A DNA stretch of 64,000 nucleotides. Source: Pseudomonas weihenstephanensis (GTDB taxonomy: Bacteria; Pseudomonadota; Gammaproteobacteria; Pseudomonadales; Pseudomonadaceae). Shown in pieces: positions 26,075 to 33,959 of this stretch (position 1 is its first letter; each line of letters begins with the position of its first letter). The stretch covers positions 83,288 to 147,287 of the forward strand of contig NZ_JYLF01000011.1 in NCBI RefSeq assembly GCF_001043055.1, in the 5' to 3' direction. A model generated the notes under the pieces. It was not told the origin of the DNA. It made no database searches and saw nothing but the letters and a program-made list of their open reading frames with translations. The translations under genes were made by a program, and so were the position numbers.

Positions 26075-27220
26075 ATGGAAGCAAAAGGGATATGGGCGAA
26101 AGAATTCGAAAGCGTCAAGTGTGCTTTTGAGTCTATCTTTAATGATCCACAGGAGCGAGGGGGAGGACTCTGCGTTAAGATCGGCGATGAAACTGTCATT
26201 GATATATGGGCAGGCTCATCGGATCTTGAGGGCAATAAACCTTGGCTGGAAGATACATTGGTCAACACCTTTTGCGTTGTCAAACCGTTCGCAGCAGTTG
26301 CTGCATTAATGCTGGTTGAGCAAGGGAAATTAGAACTAGACATCCCAGTGGCTCATTACTGGCCGGAGTTCGCACAGGGCGGCAAAGGGCAGATTACCTT
26401 GCGCCATGTAATGAGCCATACCTCCGGGATTCCGACGTTGAGACTGCCGGACCACAATCCTGCGATGTATGACTGGGAGCATATGGTTAATGTCTTGGCT
26501 GCTGAACCCTTGTGGTGGAGACCTGGCTCAGAGCTAGGGTATGGCACCACAACCTATGGCTGGATCATTGGAGAACTGATACGCCGAACTGACGGTCGCA
26601 ACCCTTGCACTTTTATCCGTGAGGAAATAACCCATCCCCATGGGTTAGAAGTTCACCTGGGCGTTGAAGAACACCATTATTGTCGCATCGCCCATTTTGA
26701 CGCGGCTAAAGGACGAATCGGCGATCCTTACTCCAAGCAATTACGAGATCTGGTTGTGACCCACTCAGAAGATATTTCAACCCTGGCATTTACCAACCCA
26801 GGCATGACGCCCAAGCGCTCATCTGACCCCAGGTGGTGGGCCTTCCAACAGCCCGGTGCATGTTCACACAGCACGGCAGGTGGTTTAGCCGGCTTTTACA
26901 GCACATTACTGGCTGGGCGTTTGATCAGTAGAGAGATGCTCAATGAGTTCACCAAAGAGCACAGCAACGGCATGGATCGCATTTGGAAGCGACCAATGCG
27001 TTATGGCCTAGGTTGCATGATGGAGCAAAAAGCCGATCCGGATGCCTCGCACTGCATGGGGCCTAACACCTTTGGACATATAGGCCTGGGCGGTCCAATT
27101 GCCTTCGCCGACGCTGAACGTGAGATCAGCTTCAGCTTTGTGACAACCACCTCAGGCGCTCACACAATGATTGATCCACGCGCTCAGCAACTTGCAGCGC
27201 TTGCCTACGCGGTAATCTGA
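26075..27220 (+). CDS. Serine-hydrolase (beta-lactamase/EstB) family protein with Cys at the nucleophile position
   Basis: A 381-residue protein of the class C beta-lactamase / esterase EstB fold. The family pattern is intact around the active site (LVNTFCVVKPFAAV, ITLRHVMSHTSGIP, WWRPGSELGYGTTTYGWIIG, GHIGLGGPIAFADAE), but the SxxK motif reads C67-V-V-K70, with Cys where the acylated Ser should be. K70 and the Tyr at 156 are present. No signal peptide, so cytoplasmic. A Cys could still act as nucleophile, or the protein may be inactive. The ribosome site AGGGGG lies before the ATG at 26075. Confidence 0.83.
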   Translation: MEAKGIWAKEFESVKCAFESIFNDPQERGGGLCVKIGDETVIDIWAGSSDLEGNKPWLEDTLVNTFCVVKPFAAVAALMLVEQGKLELDIPVAHYWPEFAQGGKGQITLRHVMSHTSGIPTLRLPDHNPAMYDWEHMVNVLAAEPLWWRPGSELGYGTTTYGWIIGELIRRTDGRNPCTFIREEITHPHGLEVHLGVEEHHYCRIAHFDAAKGRIGDPYSKQLRDLVVTHSEDISTLAFTNPGMTPKRSSDPRWWAFQQPGACSHSTAGGLAGFYSTLLAGRLISREMLNEFTKEHSNGMDRIWKRPMRYGLGCMMEQKADPDASHCMGPNTFGHIGLGGPIAFADAEREISFSFVTTTSGAHTMIDPRAQQLAALAYAVI

Positions 27221-27227
27221 AAAACGC

Positions 27228-27263
27228 AGATCAACTTGCCAGACAAAAGTGGCAAGTTGATCT
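27228..27263 (+). terminator. Strong stem-loop after the serine-hydrolase-like gene
   Basis: Arms AGATCAACTTGCCA (27228-27241) and TGGCAAGTTGATCT (27250-27263) form a perfect 14-bp stem with an 8-base loop, 7 bases after the stop codon at 27220. A long T-run is lacking (ATGTATT follows), but position and stability suggest a transcription end. Confidence 0.6.
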
Positions 27264-27481
27264 ATGTATTATCCCGATCGCCACACCGACCCTTTTCAAT
27301 TTCAACGTGGTCTGCAACTGCACGAAAATTTGCCGGTGATTAGCGGCTGTTCTAAAAGTCAGACTGCTAGTTGCAGCTACTTCTGCGTGTGTCTGCTGTG
27401 CGATGGCTGTGCCTCTGATTCAGGTGCTGGGATGTGATATTTGGGGCAGACACGTTATCTACGAGTTTTTTTGTAACGCAC

Positions 27482-27600
27482 TTACTTGATTTTTAGGGTG
27501 ACTTTACCTTTTGATCTGCCCTGCTCGACGTACCGCAACGCCTCTGCAGTTGATTCAAAAGGGAAGACACGATACTGCGGCTGCCAGCAGCGCTTCGGCT
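27482..27600 (-). pseudogene. C-terminal remnant of an MDR-family oxidoreductase
   Basis: The reverse strand ends with QYRVFPFESTAEALRYVEQG then RSKGKVTLKIK and a stop at 27482. This is the typical C-terminus of zinc-independent quinone oxidoreductase / alcohol dehydrogenase (MDR) proteins. Only about 40 residues remain; upstream of about 27600 the similarity stops and an integrase remnant begins on the other strand. The gene was probably truncated by insertion of the element that carried the integrase. Confidence 0.65.
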
Positions 27601-27616
27601 TTGCGTAAATAGTTCG

Positions 27617-27927
27617 TTGACCCGACTGCGTAGTGGCGACCGCAACCCCTACTTGGTTGTCACAGAGGACGGTCGGAAGGTGACTGCGCCCATGCTGCGC
27701 CTGCGCTTTGATGATGCTCGTAACGAGGCAATCAAACAGGAAGGAGAATGGCGATATCAAGCTGGCCGAGAGCATTCGGTGGTTTCAATTCCGCGATATC
27801 CGCCCCAAAGCAGCGAGTGAAACCCTAGATTTGGGTGACGCAAGCCGTCTTCTGGGGGCATACCGACAAGCGAATAACTGAGACGGTTTACCGTCGGGCT
27901 GGAGAGATAGTGAAGCCCACCCGCTGA
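27617..27927 (+). pseudogene. Remnant of a phage-type tyrosine integrase (C-terminal half, two frameshifts)
   Basis: Three frames read in succession give one integrase C-terminus: NPYLVVTEDGRKVTAPMLRL; then LAESIRWFQFRDIRPKAASE (catalytic Arg region) with LDLGDASRLLG; then GHTDKRITETVYRRAGEIVK, which has the box II His and the nucleophilic Tyr, ending PTR and a stop at 27925-27927. Frame changes are needed near 27740 and near 27868. It points toward the 3' end of tRNA-Ser, 130 bp away, the usual geometry for tRNA-targeting integrases. It is clearly inactive. Confidence 0.8.
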
Positions 27928-28020
27928 GTTAAATTCAGCCCGACTTGCGGAAACGGCCGGAACAAATGCGCAAACGGCACAGCTCGCAGAGAAAGCTTCC
28001 TCAAACCACAGAAACGACAG

Positions 28021-28040
28021 AGCCCGCCAAAAGGCGGGCT
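28021..28040 (-). terminator. Hairpin downstream of tRNA-Ser
   Basis: AGCCCGCC / GGCGGGCT with a four-base AAAA loop, 16 bases beyond the tRNA 3' end on the minus strand. The following bases (CTGTCGTTTCTG) are only moderately T-rich. Confidence 0.65.
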
Positions 28041-28056
28041 CTGCGGTGTAGCAATA

Positions 28057-28144
28057 TGGCGGAGGCGATGGGATTCGAACTCATGGACCTGTTACAGTCG
28101 ACGGTTTTCAAGACCGTTGCCTTAAACCACTCGGCCACACCTCC
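28057..28144 (-). tRNA. tRNA-Ser (anticodon UGA)
   Basis: The 88-nt reverse-strand sequence folds as a class II tRNA: acceptor GGAGGTG at the 5' end pairing with CGCCTCC, D-arm GGCCGAGTGGTTTAAGGC, anticodon loop CTTGAAA (anticodon TGA) flanked by ACGGT/ACCGT, a long variable arm (CGACTGTAACAGGTC) and T-loop GTTCGAATC, with an encoded CCA end. Long variable arm and identity elements fit serine. tRNA-Ser genes are frequent integration sites; an integrase remnant lies next to the 3' end. Confidence 0.97.
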
Positions 28145-28267
28145 TAACGTTGTTGCGGGCGCCATAATACCTGAATGAAACACGTTGTCAAACTCTCTTG
28201 AGCGCTTGTTACAGAGCCTCTGCTATGATCTTTGCTACTTAACATTTCCAAACACAGGAGTATCGCC

Positions 28268-28939
28268 ATGCGCGAACAGGATTACGCTGTTAATAACAGC
28301 GTGCAGGCCGAGCAGCTAGAGGTTAGCCGTGTCCTGCGCAACACTTATGGCTTACTCGCTTTGACACTGGCTTTCAGCGGTGTGATGGCGTTTGTCGCAC
28401 AACAGATGCGGGTCGGGTACCCAAATATTTTCGTGGTGCTGATCGGCTTTTACGGGCTGTTCTTCCTGACTAACAAGCTGCGTGACTCGGTTTGGGGTTT
28501 GGTATCGACGTTCGCACTGACCGGTTTCATGGGTTTCCTGTTGGGCCCAATCCTCAACCGCTATCTGGGCATGCAAGGTGGCGCCGAGGTTGTGGGGTCG
28601 GCGTTTGCGATGACAGCGCTGGTTTTCGGCGGCTTGTCTGCTTATGTACTGATCACCCGTAAGGACATGAGCTTTTTGGGTGGCTTCATTACCGCAGGCT
28701 TCTTTGTGCTGCTGGGGGCGACGCTGGCGAGCTTCTTCTTCCAGATCAGCGGCCTGCAATTGGCTATCAGCGCAGGCTTTGTGCTCTTCTCGTCGGTCTG
28801 CATCTTGTTCCAGACCAGCGCCATCATTAATGGCGGTGAGCGCAACTACATCATGGCGACCATCAGCCTGTATGTTTCGATCTACAACCTGTTCATCAGC
28901 TTGCTGCAAATCTTCGGCATCATGAGCCGCGACGACTAA
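28268..28939 (+). CDS. yccA: Bax inhibitor-1 / YccA family membrane protein
   Basis: A 223-residue inner-membrane protein with seven hydrophobic segments and the BI-1 family pattern (VLRNTYGLLALTLAFSGVMA; FALTGFMGFLLGPILNRYLG; CILFQTSAIINGGERNYIMA; ISLYVSIYNLFISLLQIFGI). In E. coli, YccA modulates the FtsH membrane protease. CACAGGAG stands upstream of the ATG at 28268. The gene is monocistronic with its own terminator at 28956. Confidence 0.9.
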   Translation: MREQDYAVNNSVQAEQLEVSRVLRNTYGLLALTLAFSGVMAFVAQQMRVGYPNIFVVLIGFYGLFFLTNKLRDSVWGLVSTFALTGFMGFLLGPILNRYLGMQGGAEVVGSAFAMTALVFGGLSAYVLITRKDMSFLGGFITAGFFVLLGATLASFFFQISGLQLAISAGFVLFSSVCILFQTSAIINGGERNYIMATISLYVSIYNLFISLLQIFGIMSRDD

Positions 28940-28955
28940 TCATCACCCGCAAGGT

Positions 28956-28985
28956 AAAAGCCCGCTTCGGCGGGCTTTTTATTGC
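28956..28985 (+). terminator. Rho-independent terminator of yccA
   Basis: AAAAGCCCG and CGGGCTTTT pair around CTTCGG, followed by TTATT. It lies 17 bases past the yccA stop. Confidence 0.92.
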
Positions 28986-29047
28986 CTGTTGCAAGCATCT
29001 TTGAGCGTCTGGCTTTATGATTACCGCAGTTTTGCCGAGAGCCTTCC

Positions 29048-29440
29048 ATGAAATTTGCCATCGCCCTTTATTCAGCGGCCCATTCGCCCTCCTCACGTCG
29101 AGCACTTCGGTTTGCCGAAGCCGCATTGGCCGGAGGCCATGAAATCGTGCGCCTGTTTTTCTACCAGGACGGTGTGCACAGCGCATCAAGCACCATCGTC
29201 ACACCTCAGGACGACCAAGATATCGCGCAACAATGGGCAACCTTTGTCACTCAAAACCAGCTTGATGGTGTGGTGTGCATTGCTGCTGCCTTACGACGCG
29301 GAGTATTAAATGAGGATGAGGCCACGCGCTATCAGCGGTCTGCGGTCAATCTAAAAGCACCCTGGGAGCTGTCTGGACTCGGCCAGTTACATGATGCCAT
29401 TCAGTCTGCGGATCGACTGATCTGTTTCGGTGGGGCGTGA
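29048..29440 (+). CDS. tusD: Sulfur relay protein TusD
   Basis: A 130-residue DsrE-family protein. It relays persulfide sulfur from TusA to TusE for 2-thiouridine synthesis at tRNA position 34. The active Cys is C77 in DGVVCIAAALRRGV, matching the catalytic Cys of E. coli TusD. Start MKFAIALYSAAHSP is typical. It heads a tusDCBE operon with overlaps or 1-base gaps between genes. Confidence 0.95.
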   Translation: MKFAIALYSAAHSPSSRRALRFAEAALAGGHEIVRLFFYQDGVHSASSTIVTPQDDQDIAQQWATFVTQNQLDGVVCIAAALRRGVLNEDEATRYQRSAVNLKAPWELSGLGQLHDAIQSADRLICFGGA

Positions 29441-29441
29441 T

Positions 29442-29804
29442 ATGTCTACATCACTTTTGATCATCAGCCGGCAGGCGCCATGGTCCGGTCTCACCGCTCG
29501 CGAAGCACTGGATATTGTTTTAGCCGGTGGGGCTTTTGACTTGCCAATGGGACTTCTGTTTCTGGACGATGGCGTGTTTCAGCTTGTGCCTGATCAACAA
29601 TCGGGCACCATCGAGCAAAAAAATCTGACGGCCAATTTGCAAGCTTTGTCATTGTTTGGCGTCGAAGACGTGTTCGCCTGTAGTTTCAGCTTGGAAGAAC
29701 GCGGTCTCGCGCGCACTGCGCTGACAGTGGCTGATGTGCAATCACTGGAACTGGAAAAAGTCCGCGAACTTATCGCCCGTTATGACCAGGTAATCACCCT
29801 CTGA
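29442..29804 (+). CDS. tusC: Sulfur relay protein TusC
   Basis: A 120-residue DsrF-like subunit of the TusBCD heterohexamer. LLIISRQAPWSGLTAREALD and LLFLDDGVFQL are family signatures. It starts 1 base after the tusD stop; the upstream ATG at 29430 is ignored because it lies inside tusD. TusC has no relay Cys role; it is structural in the complex. Confidence 0.93.
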   Translation: MSTSLLIISRQAPWSGLTAREALDIVLAGGAFDLPMGLLFLDDGVFQLVPDQQSGTIEQKNLTANLQALSLFGVEDVFACSFSLEERGLARTALTVADVQSLELEKVRELIARYDQVITL

Positions 29805-30103
29805 TGTCGACCTTACATGTCCTGAATCACTCGCCCTTTTCAGACAGCCGATTTGGCAGTTGCTTGCGAGTCATGTCCACTCATGACGCGCTCTTGCTCT
29901 GTGGCGATGCCGCTTACGCCTTACAACCGCATAGCCGTGCGCGTGAGACGCTCGACAACATGAAAGCCGAACTGAAGCTCTTTGTGCTGGATGAAGACTT
30001 GGTGGCCCGCAATCTTCAATGCCCGAACTGGGCTACCCGCGTCGATTACCCAGCTTTTGTAGCGCTGACAATTCGTTATGACAAGGTCAATACCTGGCTA
30101 TGA
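29804..30103 (+). CDS. tusB: Sulfur relay protein TusB
   Basis: A 99-residue DsrH-family protein (MSTLHVLNHSPFSDSRFGSC; ALLLCGDAAYAL). Its ATG overlaps the tusC stop as TGATG and its own stop overlaps tusE. TusB is the third subunit of the TusBCD sulfur-relay complex in the cytoplasm. Confidence 0.92.
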   Translation: MSTLHVLNHSPFSDSRFGSCLRVMSTHDALLLCGDAAYALQPHSRARETLDNMKAELKLFVLDEDLVARNLQCPNWATRVDYPAFVALTIRYDKVNTWL

Positions 30104-30435
30104 CTGCACTCACCCTCAAGAGCAAAACCATAGAACTGGATAAGGAGGGCTACCTCGTTGACCTCGACGACTGGTCCGAGGACGTTGCCCAGGCACTGGC
30201 GGCGCAAGCAGGCATTGAGCTAAGCCCTGAACACTGGGAGATCCTCACGTTACTGCGCAGTTTCTATCAGGAGTTCGAACTCTCACCTGCGACCCGCCCG
30301 CTGATCAAATACACCGCGCTCAAACTGGGAGCGGACAAGGGTAACAGCCTGCACCTCAACCGCCTGTTTAATGGCACACCTGCCAAACTCGCTGCCAAAT
30401 TAGCGGGCCTGCCTAAACCGACTAATTGCCTATGA
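30100..30435 (+). CDS. tusE: Sulfur relay protein TusE (DsrC-like)
   Basis: A 111-residue TusE/DsrC protein. The C-terminal arm ends KPTNCL, placing the essential Cys in the penultimate position as in TusE, and FYQEFELSPATRPLIKYTAL is the conserved helical core. It takes sulfur from TusBCD and delivers it to MnmA. The stop overlaps the next gene (ATGA). Confidence 0.95.
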   Translation: MTALTLKSKTIELDKEGYLVDLDDWSEDVAQALAAQAGIELSPEHWEILTLLRSFYQEFELSPATRPLIKYTALKLGADKGNSLHLNRLFNGTPAKLAAKLAGLPKPTNCL

Positions 30436-31433
30436 ACACGCCTGCTGAACTGATCCTTGAAACCCCGGCCGAACACCCCTTTGCACAATTTGTACGCATT
30501 CTGGGTAAAGGCAAACGCGGCGCGCGCAACCTCACGCGCGAAGAAGCACGCGAAGCCATGGGTATGCTGCTTGACGAAAAAACCGAAGCCACGCAGTTAG
30601 GCGCCTTCCTGATGCTGCTGCGGCATAAAGAAGAAAGCCCCGAAGAGCTGGCCGGTTTTGTTGAAGCGGTACGTGAACGTCTGGCAGCGCCCGCAATCAA
30701 GGTCGATATCGACTGGCCCACGTACGCTGGCAAAAAACGCCATCTGCCCTGGTATTTGCTGGCGGCCAAATGCCTGGCGCAAAACGGCGTACGCATCCTG
30801 ATGCATGGCGGTGGAGCCCATACCGCCGGGCGTCTTTACAGCGAGCAACTGCTTAACGAATTGGCCATCCCGTTGTGCCGCGATTGGCCCAGCGTCGAAG
30901 TCGCGCTGGATAACGGCAACCTTGCCTTTATCCCTCTGCAAGACTGGGCCCCGCAATTGCAGCGCATGATCGATTTACGTAATACCTTGGGTCTGCGCTC
31001 CCCTGTCCACTCCCTGGCGCGCCTTCTCAATCCACTGGGCGCACGCTGCGCACTGCAAAGCATCTTCCACCCGGGCTACCAAGGCGTGCACCGAGAAGCC
31101 AGCAGCCTACTGGGCGATACGTGCATCGTGATCAAGGGTGACGGCGGTGAAATTGAAATCAACCCCGACACACTTAGCCACCTTTATGGCACAACCGCAG
31201 GGGTCAACTGGGACGAAGAATGGCCCGCACTGTCCACTCAACGTCATGTAAAACCAGCAACGCTGGACACTGAACACCTTAAAGCGTTGTGGCGTGGCGA
31301 CGTGGAAGACAGCTATCCACATTTGGCCTTGCTTTCCACCATGGCCCTGGCTTTACGCGGACTGGGCACGCCACGCGAGCACGCTTTTGAACGCGCCCGC
31401 CTTTATTGGGAAAACCGTGACAAATCGATTTAA
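30432..31433 (+). CDS. TrpD2/YbiB-like glycosyltransferase-family protein
   Basis: A 333-residue protein of the anthranilate phosphoribosyltransferase-like fold (family 3). The N-terminal helical domain (FVRILGKGKRGARNLTREEA; EATQLGAFLMLLRHKEESPE) and the MHGGGAHTAGRLYSE glycine loop are visible. TrpD2/YbiB relatives bind nucleic acid and are not tryptophan enzymes; in E. coli the gene is LexA-controlled. Here it is translationally coupled to tusE (ATGA), a common Pseudomonas layout. The catalytic activity is unknown. Confidence 0.82.
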   Translation: MNTPAELILETPAEHPFAQFVRILGKGKRGARNLTREEAREAMGMLLDEKTEATQLGAFLMLLRHKEESPEELAGFVEAVRERLAAPAIKVDIDWPTYAGKKRHLPWYLLAAKCLAQNGVRILMHGGGAHTAGRLYSEQLLNELAIPLCRDWPSVEVALDNGNLAFIPLQDWAPQLQRMIDLRNTLGLRSPVHSLARLLNPLGARCALQSIFHPGYQGVHREASSLLGDTCIVIKGDGGEIEINPDTLSHLYGTTAGVNWDEEWPALSTQRHVKPATLDTEHLKALWRGDVEDSYPHLALLSTMALALRGLGTPREHAFERARLYWENRDKSI

Positions 31434-31520
31434 CCGATGCTTAACGCCCAGCTTTTGCGCTATTTGTTCGAACTCCAGCCTCTAGACTGACCTCCAAAGC
31501 AAAACTGCCAGGAGCAACTC

Positions 31521-32519
31521 ATGGGCTTATTGATTGATGGACAGTGGCACGACCAGTGGTACAAGAGCAGCAAAGACGGCGCCTTCCAGCGTGAGCAGGC
31601 GCAACGTCGAAACTGGATCACCCCTGACGGCTCGCCTGGCCCAACGGGGGTGGGTGGCTTTAACGCCGAGGCCGGGCGCTATCACTTATACGTGTCACTG
31701 GCCTGCCCATGGGCGCATCGCACCCTGATCACCCGCCAGCTCAAGGGCCTGGAATCACTCATTGGCATATCGGTGGTCAGTTGGTTGATGCTGGAAAATG
31801 GCTGGACCTTTGACACATCTTTTGGCGCCAGCGGCGATCACTTGAACGCCCTTAGTGACTTGCATCAGCTGTATACACTCGACACCTCTGATTACAGCGG
31901 ACGCGTGACAGTCCCCGTGCTGTGGGACACCCAGCAGCAATGCATCGTCAGCAACGAGTCTGCTGACATCATTCGAATGTTTAATAGCGCCTTTGATCCC
32001 CTCACCGCCAACACACTGGATTTGTATCCCCAGTCCTTGGCCTTACAGGTGGACCACTGGAATCAAAGGATCTACCCGGCGCTTAACAACGGCGTTTATC
32101 GAGCAGGATTTGCGACCTCACAATCAGCCTATGAGCAGGCCTTCGACGACGTGTTTGCTGAACTTGAACACCTCGAAGCCCATCTTTCGAAACATCGCTA
32201 CCTGGCGGGCGAATACCTGACCGAAGCAGACATTCGGCTGTTCACAACCCTGATCCGCTTTGACGCGGTGTACCACGGCCACTTCAAGTGCAATGAGCAA
32301 AGGATTACGGACTACTCAAACCTGTCCAATTGGCTACGCGAGCTGTATCAATGGCCCGGCGTTGCAAGCACCGTGGACTTCACCCATATCAAAAGCCATT
32401 ACTACGCAAGTCATCGCACCCTGAACCCCACAGGTATCATTCCCAAAGGCCCCGCCCTGCACCTGGCCGTCGAACACGATCGTAATCGCTTAAAAGGTCA
32501 GGGGATATTTACCAAGTGA
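31521..32519 (+). CDS. Glutathionyl-hydroquinone reductase (Xi-class GST, YqjG-like)
   Basis: A 332-residue omega/xi-type glutathione transferase. The catalytic Cys lies in YVSLACPWAHRTLI; the N-terminal WITPDGSPGPTGVGGFNAEA region is specific for the xi class (YqjG/PcpF), and C-terminal helices contain DVFAELEHLEAHLSKHRYLA and GEYLTEADIRLFTTLIRFD. These enzymes reductively remove glutathione from glutathionyl hydroquinones. CAGGAG sits before the ATG. Monocistronic or followed by yheU after 78 bases. Confidence 0.92.
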   Translation: MGLLIDGQWHDQWYKSSKDGAFQREQAQRRNWITPDGSPGPTGVGGFNAEAGRYHLYVSLACPWAHRTLITRQLKGLESLIGISVVSWLMLENGWTFDTSFGASGDHLNALSDLHQLYTLDTSDYSGRVTVPVLWDTQQQCIVSNESADIIRMFNSAFDPLTANTLDLYPQSLALQVDHWNQRIYPALNNGVYRAGFATSQSAYEQAFDDVFAELEHLEAHLSKHRYLAGEYLTEADIRLFTTLIRFDAVYHGHFKCNEQRITDYSNLSNWLRELYQWPGVASTVDFTHIKSHYYASHRTLNPTGIIPKGPALHLAVEHDRNRLKGQGIFTK

Positions 32520-32597
32520 CTCTTTACAGACACGTCAGCACTGGCGCTGCAAGTCGGGTGCCAGTAGCATCGCCAGCATTGATCAAGAGAACCCTCC

Positions 32598-32825
32598 ATG
32601 CTTATCCCTTACGAACAGCTTGAACCCGATACCCTGACCCGCCTTATCGAAGATTTTGTCAGTCGCGATGGCACCGATAATGGAGATGACACCCCCCAAG
32701 AGACACGCATTCTGCGAGTGCGCCAAGCACTGGGCAAAGGCCAGGCGGTGATTTTTTTTGATCTTGAAAGTCAGCAATGTCAATTGCTGCCCAAACATGC
32801 AGTGCCCAAAGATTACTTTGATTAA
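32598..32825 (+). CDS. YheU family protein
   Basis: A 75-residue protein of the YheU (UPF0270) family: MLIPYEQLEPDTLTRLIEDF, then VSRDGTDNGD and RVRQALGKGQAVIFFDLES. Function unknown. Its TAA stop (32823-32825) overlaps the TAA stop of the convergent csrA gene by sharing TTAA, so the two transcripts must overlap. Confidence 0.9.
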   Translation: MLIPYEQLEPDTLTRLIEDFVSRDGTDNGDDTPQETRILRVRQALGKGQAVIFFDLESQQCQLLPKHAVPKDYFD

Positions 32826-33025
32826 CACTTGCCCAAAGGGCTGATCGGTAACCGCCCGCCTTGTTCTTTTCGGATGCGCTCATAAATTTCCGAACGATGA
32901 ACACTGACTTCCTTGGGGGCCTCGATGCCTAGGCGTACATGGTTACCGTTAATCGCGATAATCCGCACAGTAATGTCTTGATTGATAGAAATGTATTCGC
33001 CGACGGCACGACTCAGAATCAGCAT
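32822..33025 (-). CDS. CsrA/RsmA-family RNA-binding regulator (divergent paralogue)
   Basis: A 67-residue CsrA-fold protein starting MLILSRAVGEYISINQDITV. Key RNA-contact residues are kept: L4, R6 and R44 in the VHRSEIYERI helix. Compared with classical Pseudomonas RsmA and RsmE (remembered sequences), residues 7-30 differ considerably and it has an unusual tail GGRLPISPLGKC. So it is probably an accessory Rsm paralogue rather than RsmA itself. CsrA dimers bind GGA motifs in mRNA leaders to repress translation. AGGATTAGAGCC precedes the ATG; an in-frame upstream extension is not used. Confidence 0.85.
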   Translation of the reverse strand: MLILSRAVGEYISINQDITVRIIAINGNHVRLGIEAPKEVSVHRSEIYERIRKEQGGRLPISPLGKC

Positions 33026-33198
33026 GGCTCTAATCCTGCAAGATAGGTGGCCACAAAGACTGCAACGCGCAATAACCTCCTTCAATCCCTACAATAAAAA
33101 TCAGTAGCGACCTACTAATAAAGCGCCTAATTCCTACAGCAAAAAACATCCTTGCCTACACATCGCAGCGATAAGTCACGTAACCCGACGAATTTAGC

Positions 33199-33531
33199 TC
33201 AAGAACTCGACACTCGCGGCCCCAACAAAATGATGGTCGCCCCTATCACGCACAATCCAACACCCACCCAATCCGAGGCCAAAGGCCTGACTCTTTCCAC
33301 GGCCGCCAGCCAGGCAATGGATGTGACGATATAGATTCCGCCGTACGCGGCATACGCCCGTCCTGCATAAACAGCTTCCACTTTGGTCAAGAGCAGCGCG
33401 AACAGGGTGAGACTCAATACAGCCGGCACAATCCACCACGCACTCTTACCCTGCCTTAACCACATCCAAAACCCGTAACACCCGGCAATCTCAAACAGGG
33501 CAGCCAAAAAAAACCAGACGTAATTGAGCAT
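33199..33531 (-). CDS. YnfA family small membrane protein
   Basis: A 110-residue inner-membrane protein with four helices, of the YnfA (UPF0060) family related to small multidrug transporters: LAALFEIAGCYGFWMWLRQG, AYAAYGGIYIVTSIAWLAAV, GVGLCVIGATIILLGPR. Conserved E14-type acidic residue in the first helix (FEIAGC) is in place. Transport function is suspected but unproven for the family. Start ATG at 33531. Confidence 0.9.
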   Translation of the reverse strand: MLNYVWFFLAALFEIAGCYGFWMWLRQGKSAWWIVPAVLSLTLFALLLTKVEAVYAGRAYAAYGGIYIVTSIAWLAAVERVRPLASDWVGVGLCVIGATIILLGPRVSSS

Positions 33532-33736
33532 GATTAATCTCTGAGCATGAGCAAACGCGCACCCTACCTGCGGCTCTACCGACGGGCAATACCTGAGCGC
33601 GGCAATCAACTTAAATAAGTTTGAATTAATCCCCAGTCGCAGCAGTCGGACTTTATAAGCACTGCCTGGCCTTGTTTCTCAAGCAGCGCCCTGCACCCCT
33701 TGCTTGTTGCTTGATCTCATTAATAAGGAATTCACC

Positions 33737-33889
33737 ATGACCACCATCCTTCTCATCGTCCTGATTCTGCTGCTGGTCGGCGGGCTGCCTGTGTTTCCTC
33801 ACTCTAAAAGCTGGGGTTACGGCCCCTCAGGGATTATTGGTGCCGTGCTGGTCGTACTCTTGATTCTCTTACTGCTTGGCAAGATCTAG
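33737..33889 (+). CDS. DUF3309 small membrane protein
   Basis: A 50-residue protein with two hydrophobic segments (ILLIVLILLLVGGLPVF; IIGAVLVVLLILLLLG) flanking HSKSWGYGPSG, the DUF3309 signature. TAAGGA lies 8 bases before the ATG. Common in proteobacteria, function unknown. It is followed by a strong palindromic terminator. Confidence 0.88.
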   Translation: MTTILLIVLILLLVGGLPVFPHSKSWGYGPSGIIGAVLVVLLILLLLGKI

Positions 33890-33914
33890 CCCTGTTGAAA
33901 GCCGGCTCGACGCG

Positions 33915-33950
33915 CAATAAAAAAGAGGCCCTAGGGCCTCTTTTTTATTG
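33915..33950. terminator. Bidirectional terminator, 36-bp perfect palindrome
   Basis: The 36 bases are a perfect palindrome centred on CCCTAGGG with AAAAAAGAGG and CCTCTTTTTT arms. A-run on one side and T-run on the other make it an efficient terminator in both directions for the convergent DUF3309 and phosphotransferase genes. Confidence 0.93.
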
Positions 33951-33959
33951 CTTCATGAC

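Larger units (their letters stand above)
27264..28020. other. Degenerate insertion region next to tRNA-Ser
   Basis: Apart from the oxidoreductase and integrase remnants, this stretch holds no gene that I can support. 27264-27481 and 27928-28020 show no recognisable coding. The mixture of unrelated gene ends suggests the scar of an excised or decayed integrated element. No second copy of the tRNA 3' end was noticed in the window. Confidence 0.5.

Noticed and set aside
33026..33085. Longer start or leader peptide upstream of csrA, near an AAGGAGGT sequence
   Set aside because: No ATG at proper spacing, and the CsrA family begins MLIL at 33025, which has its own ribosome site.
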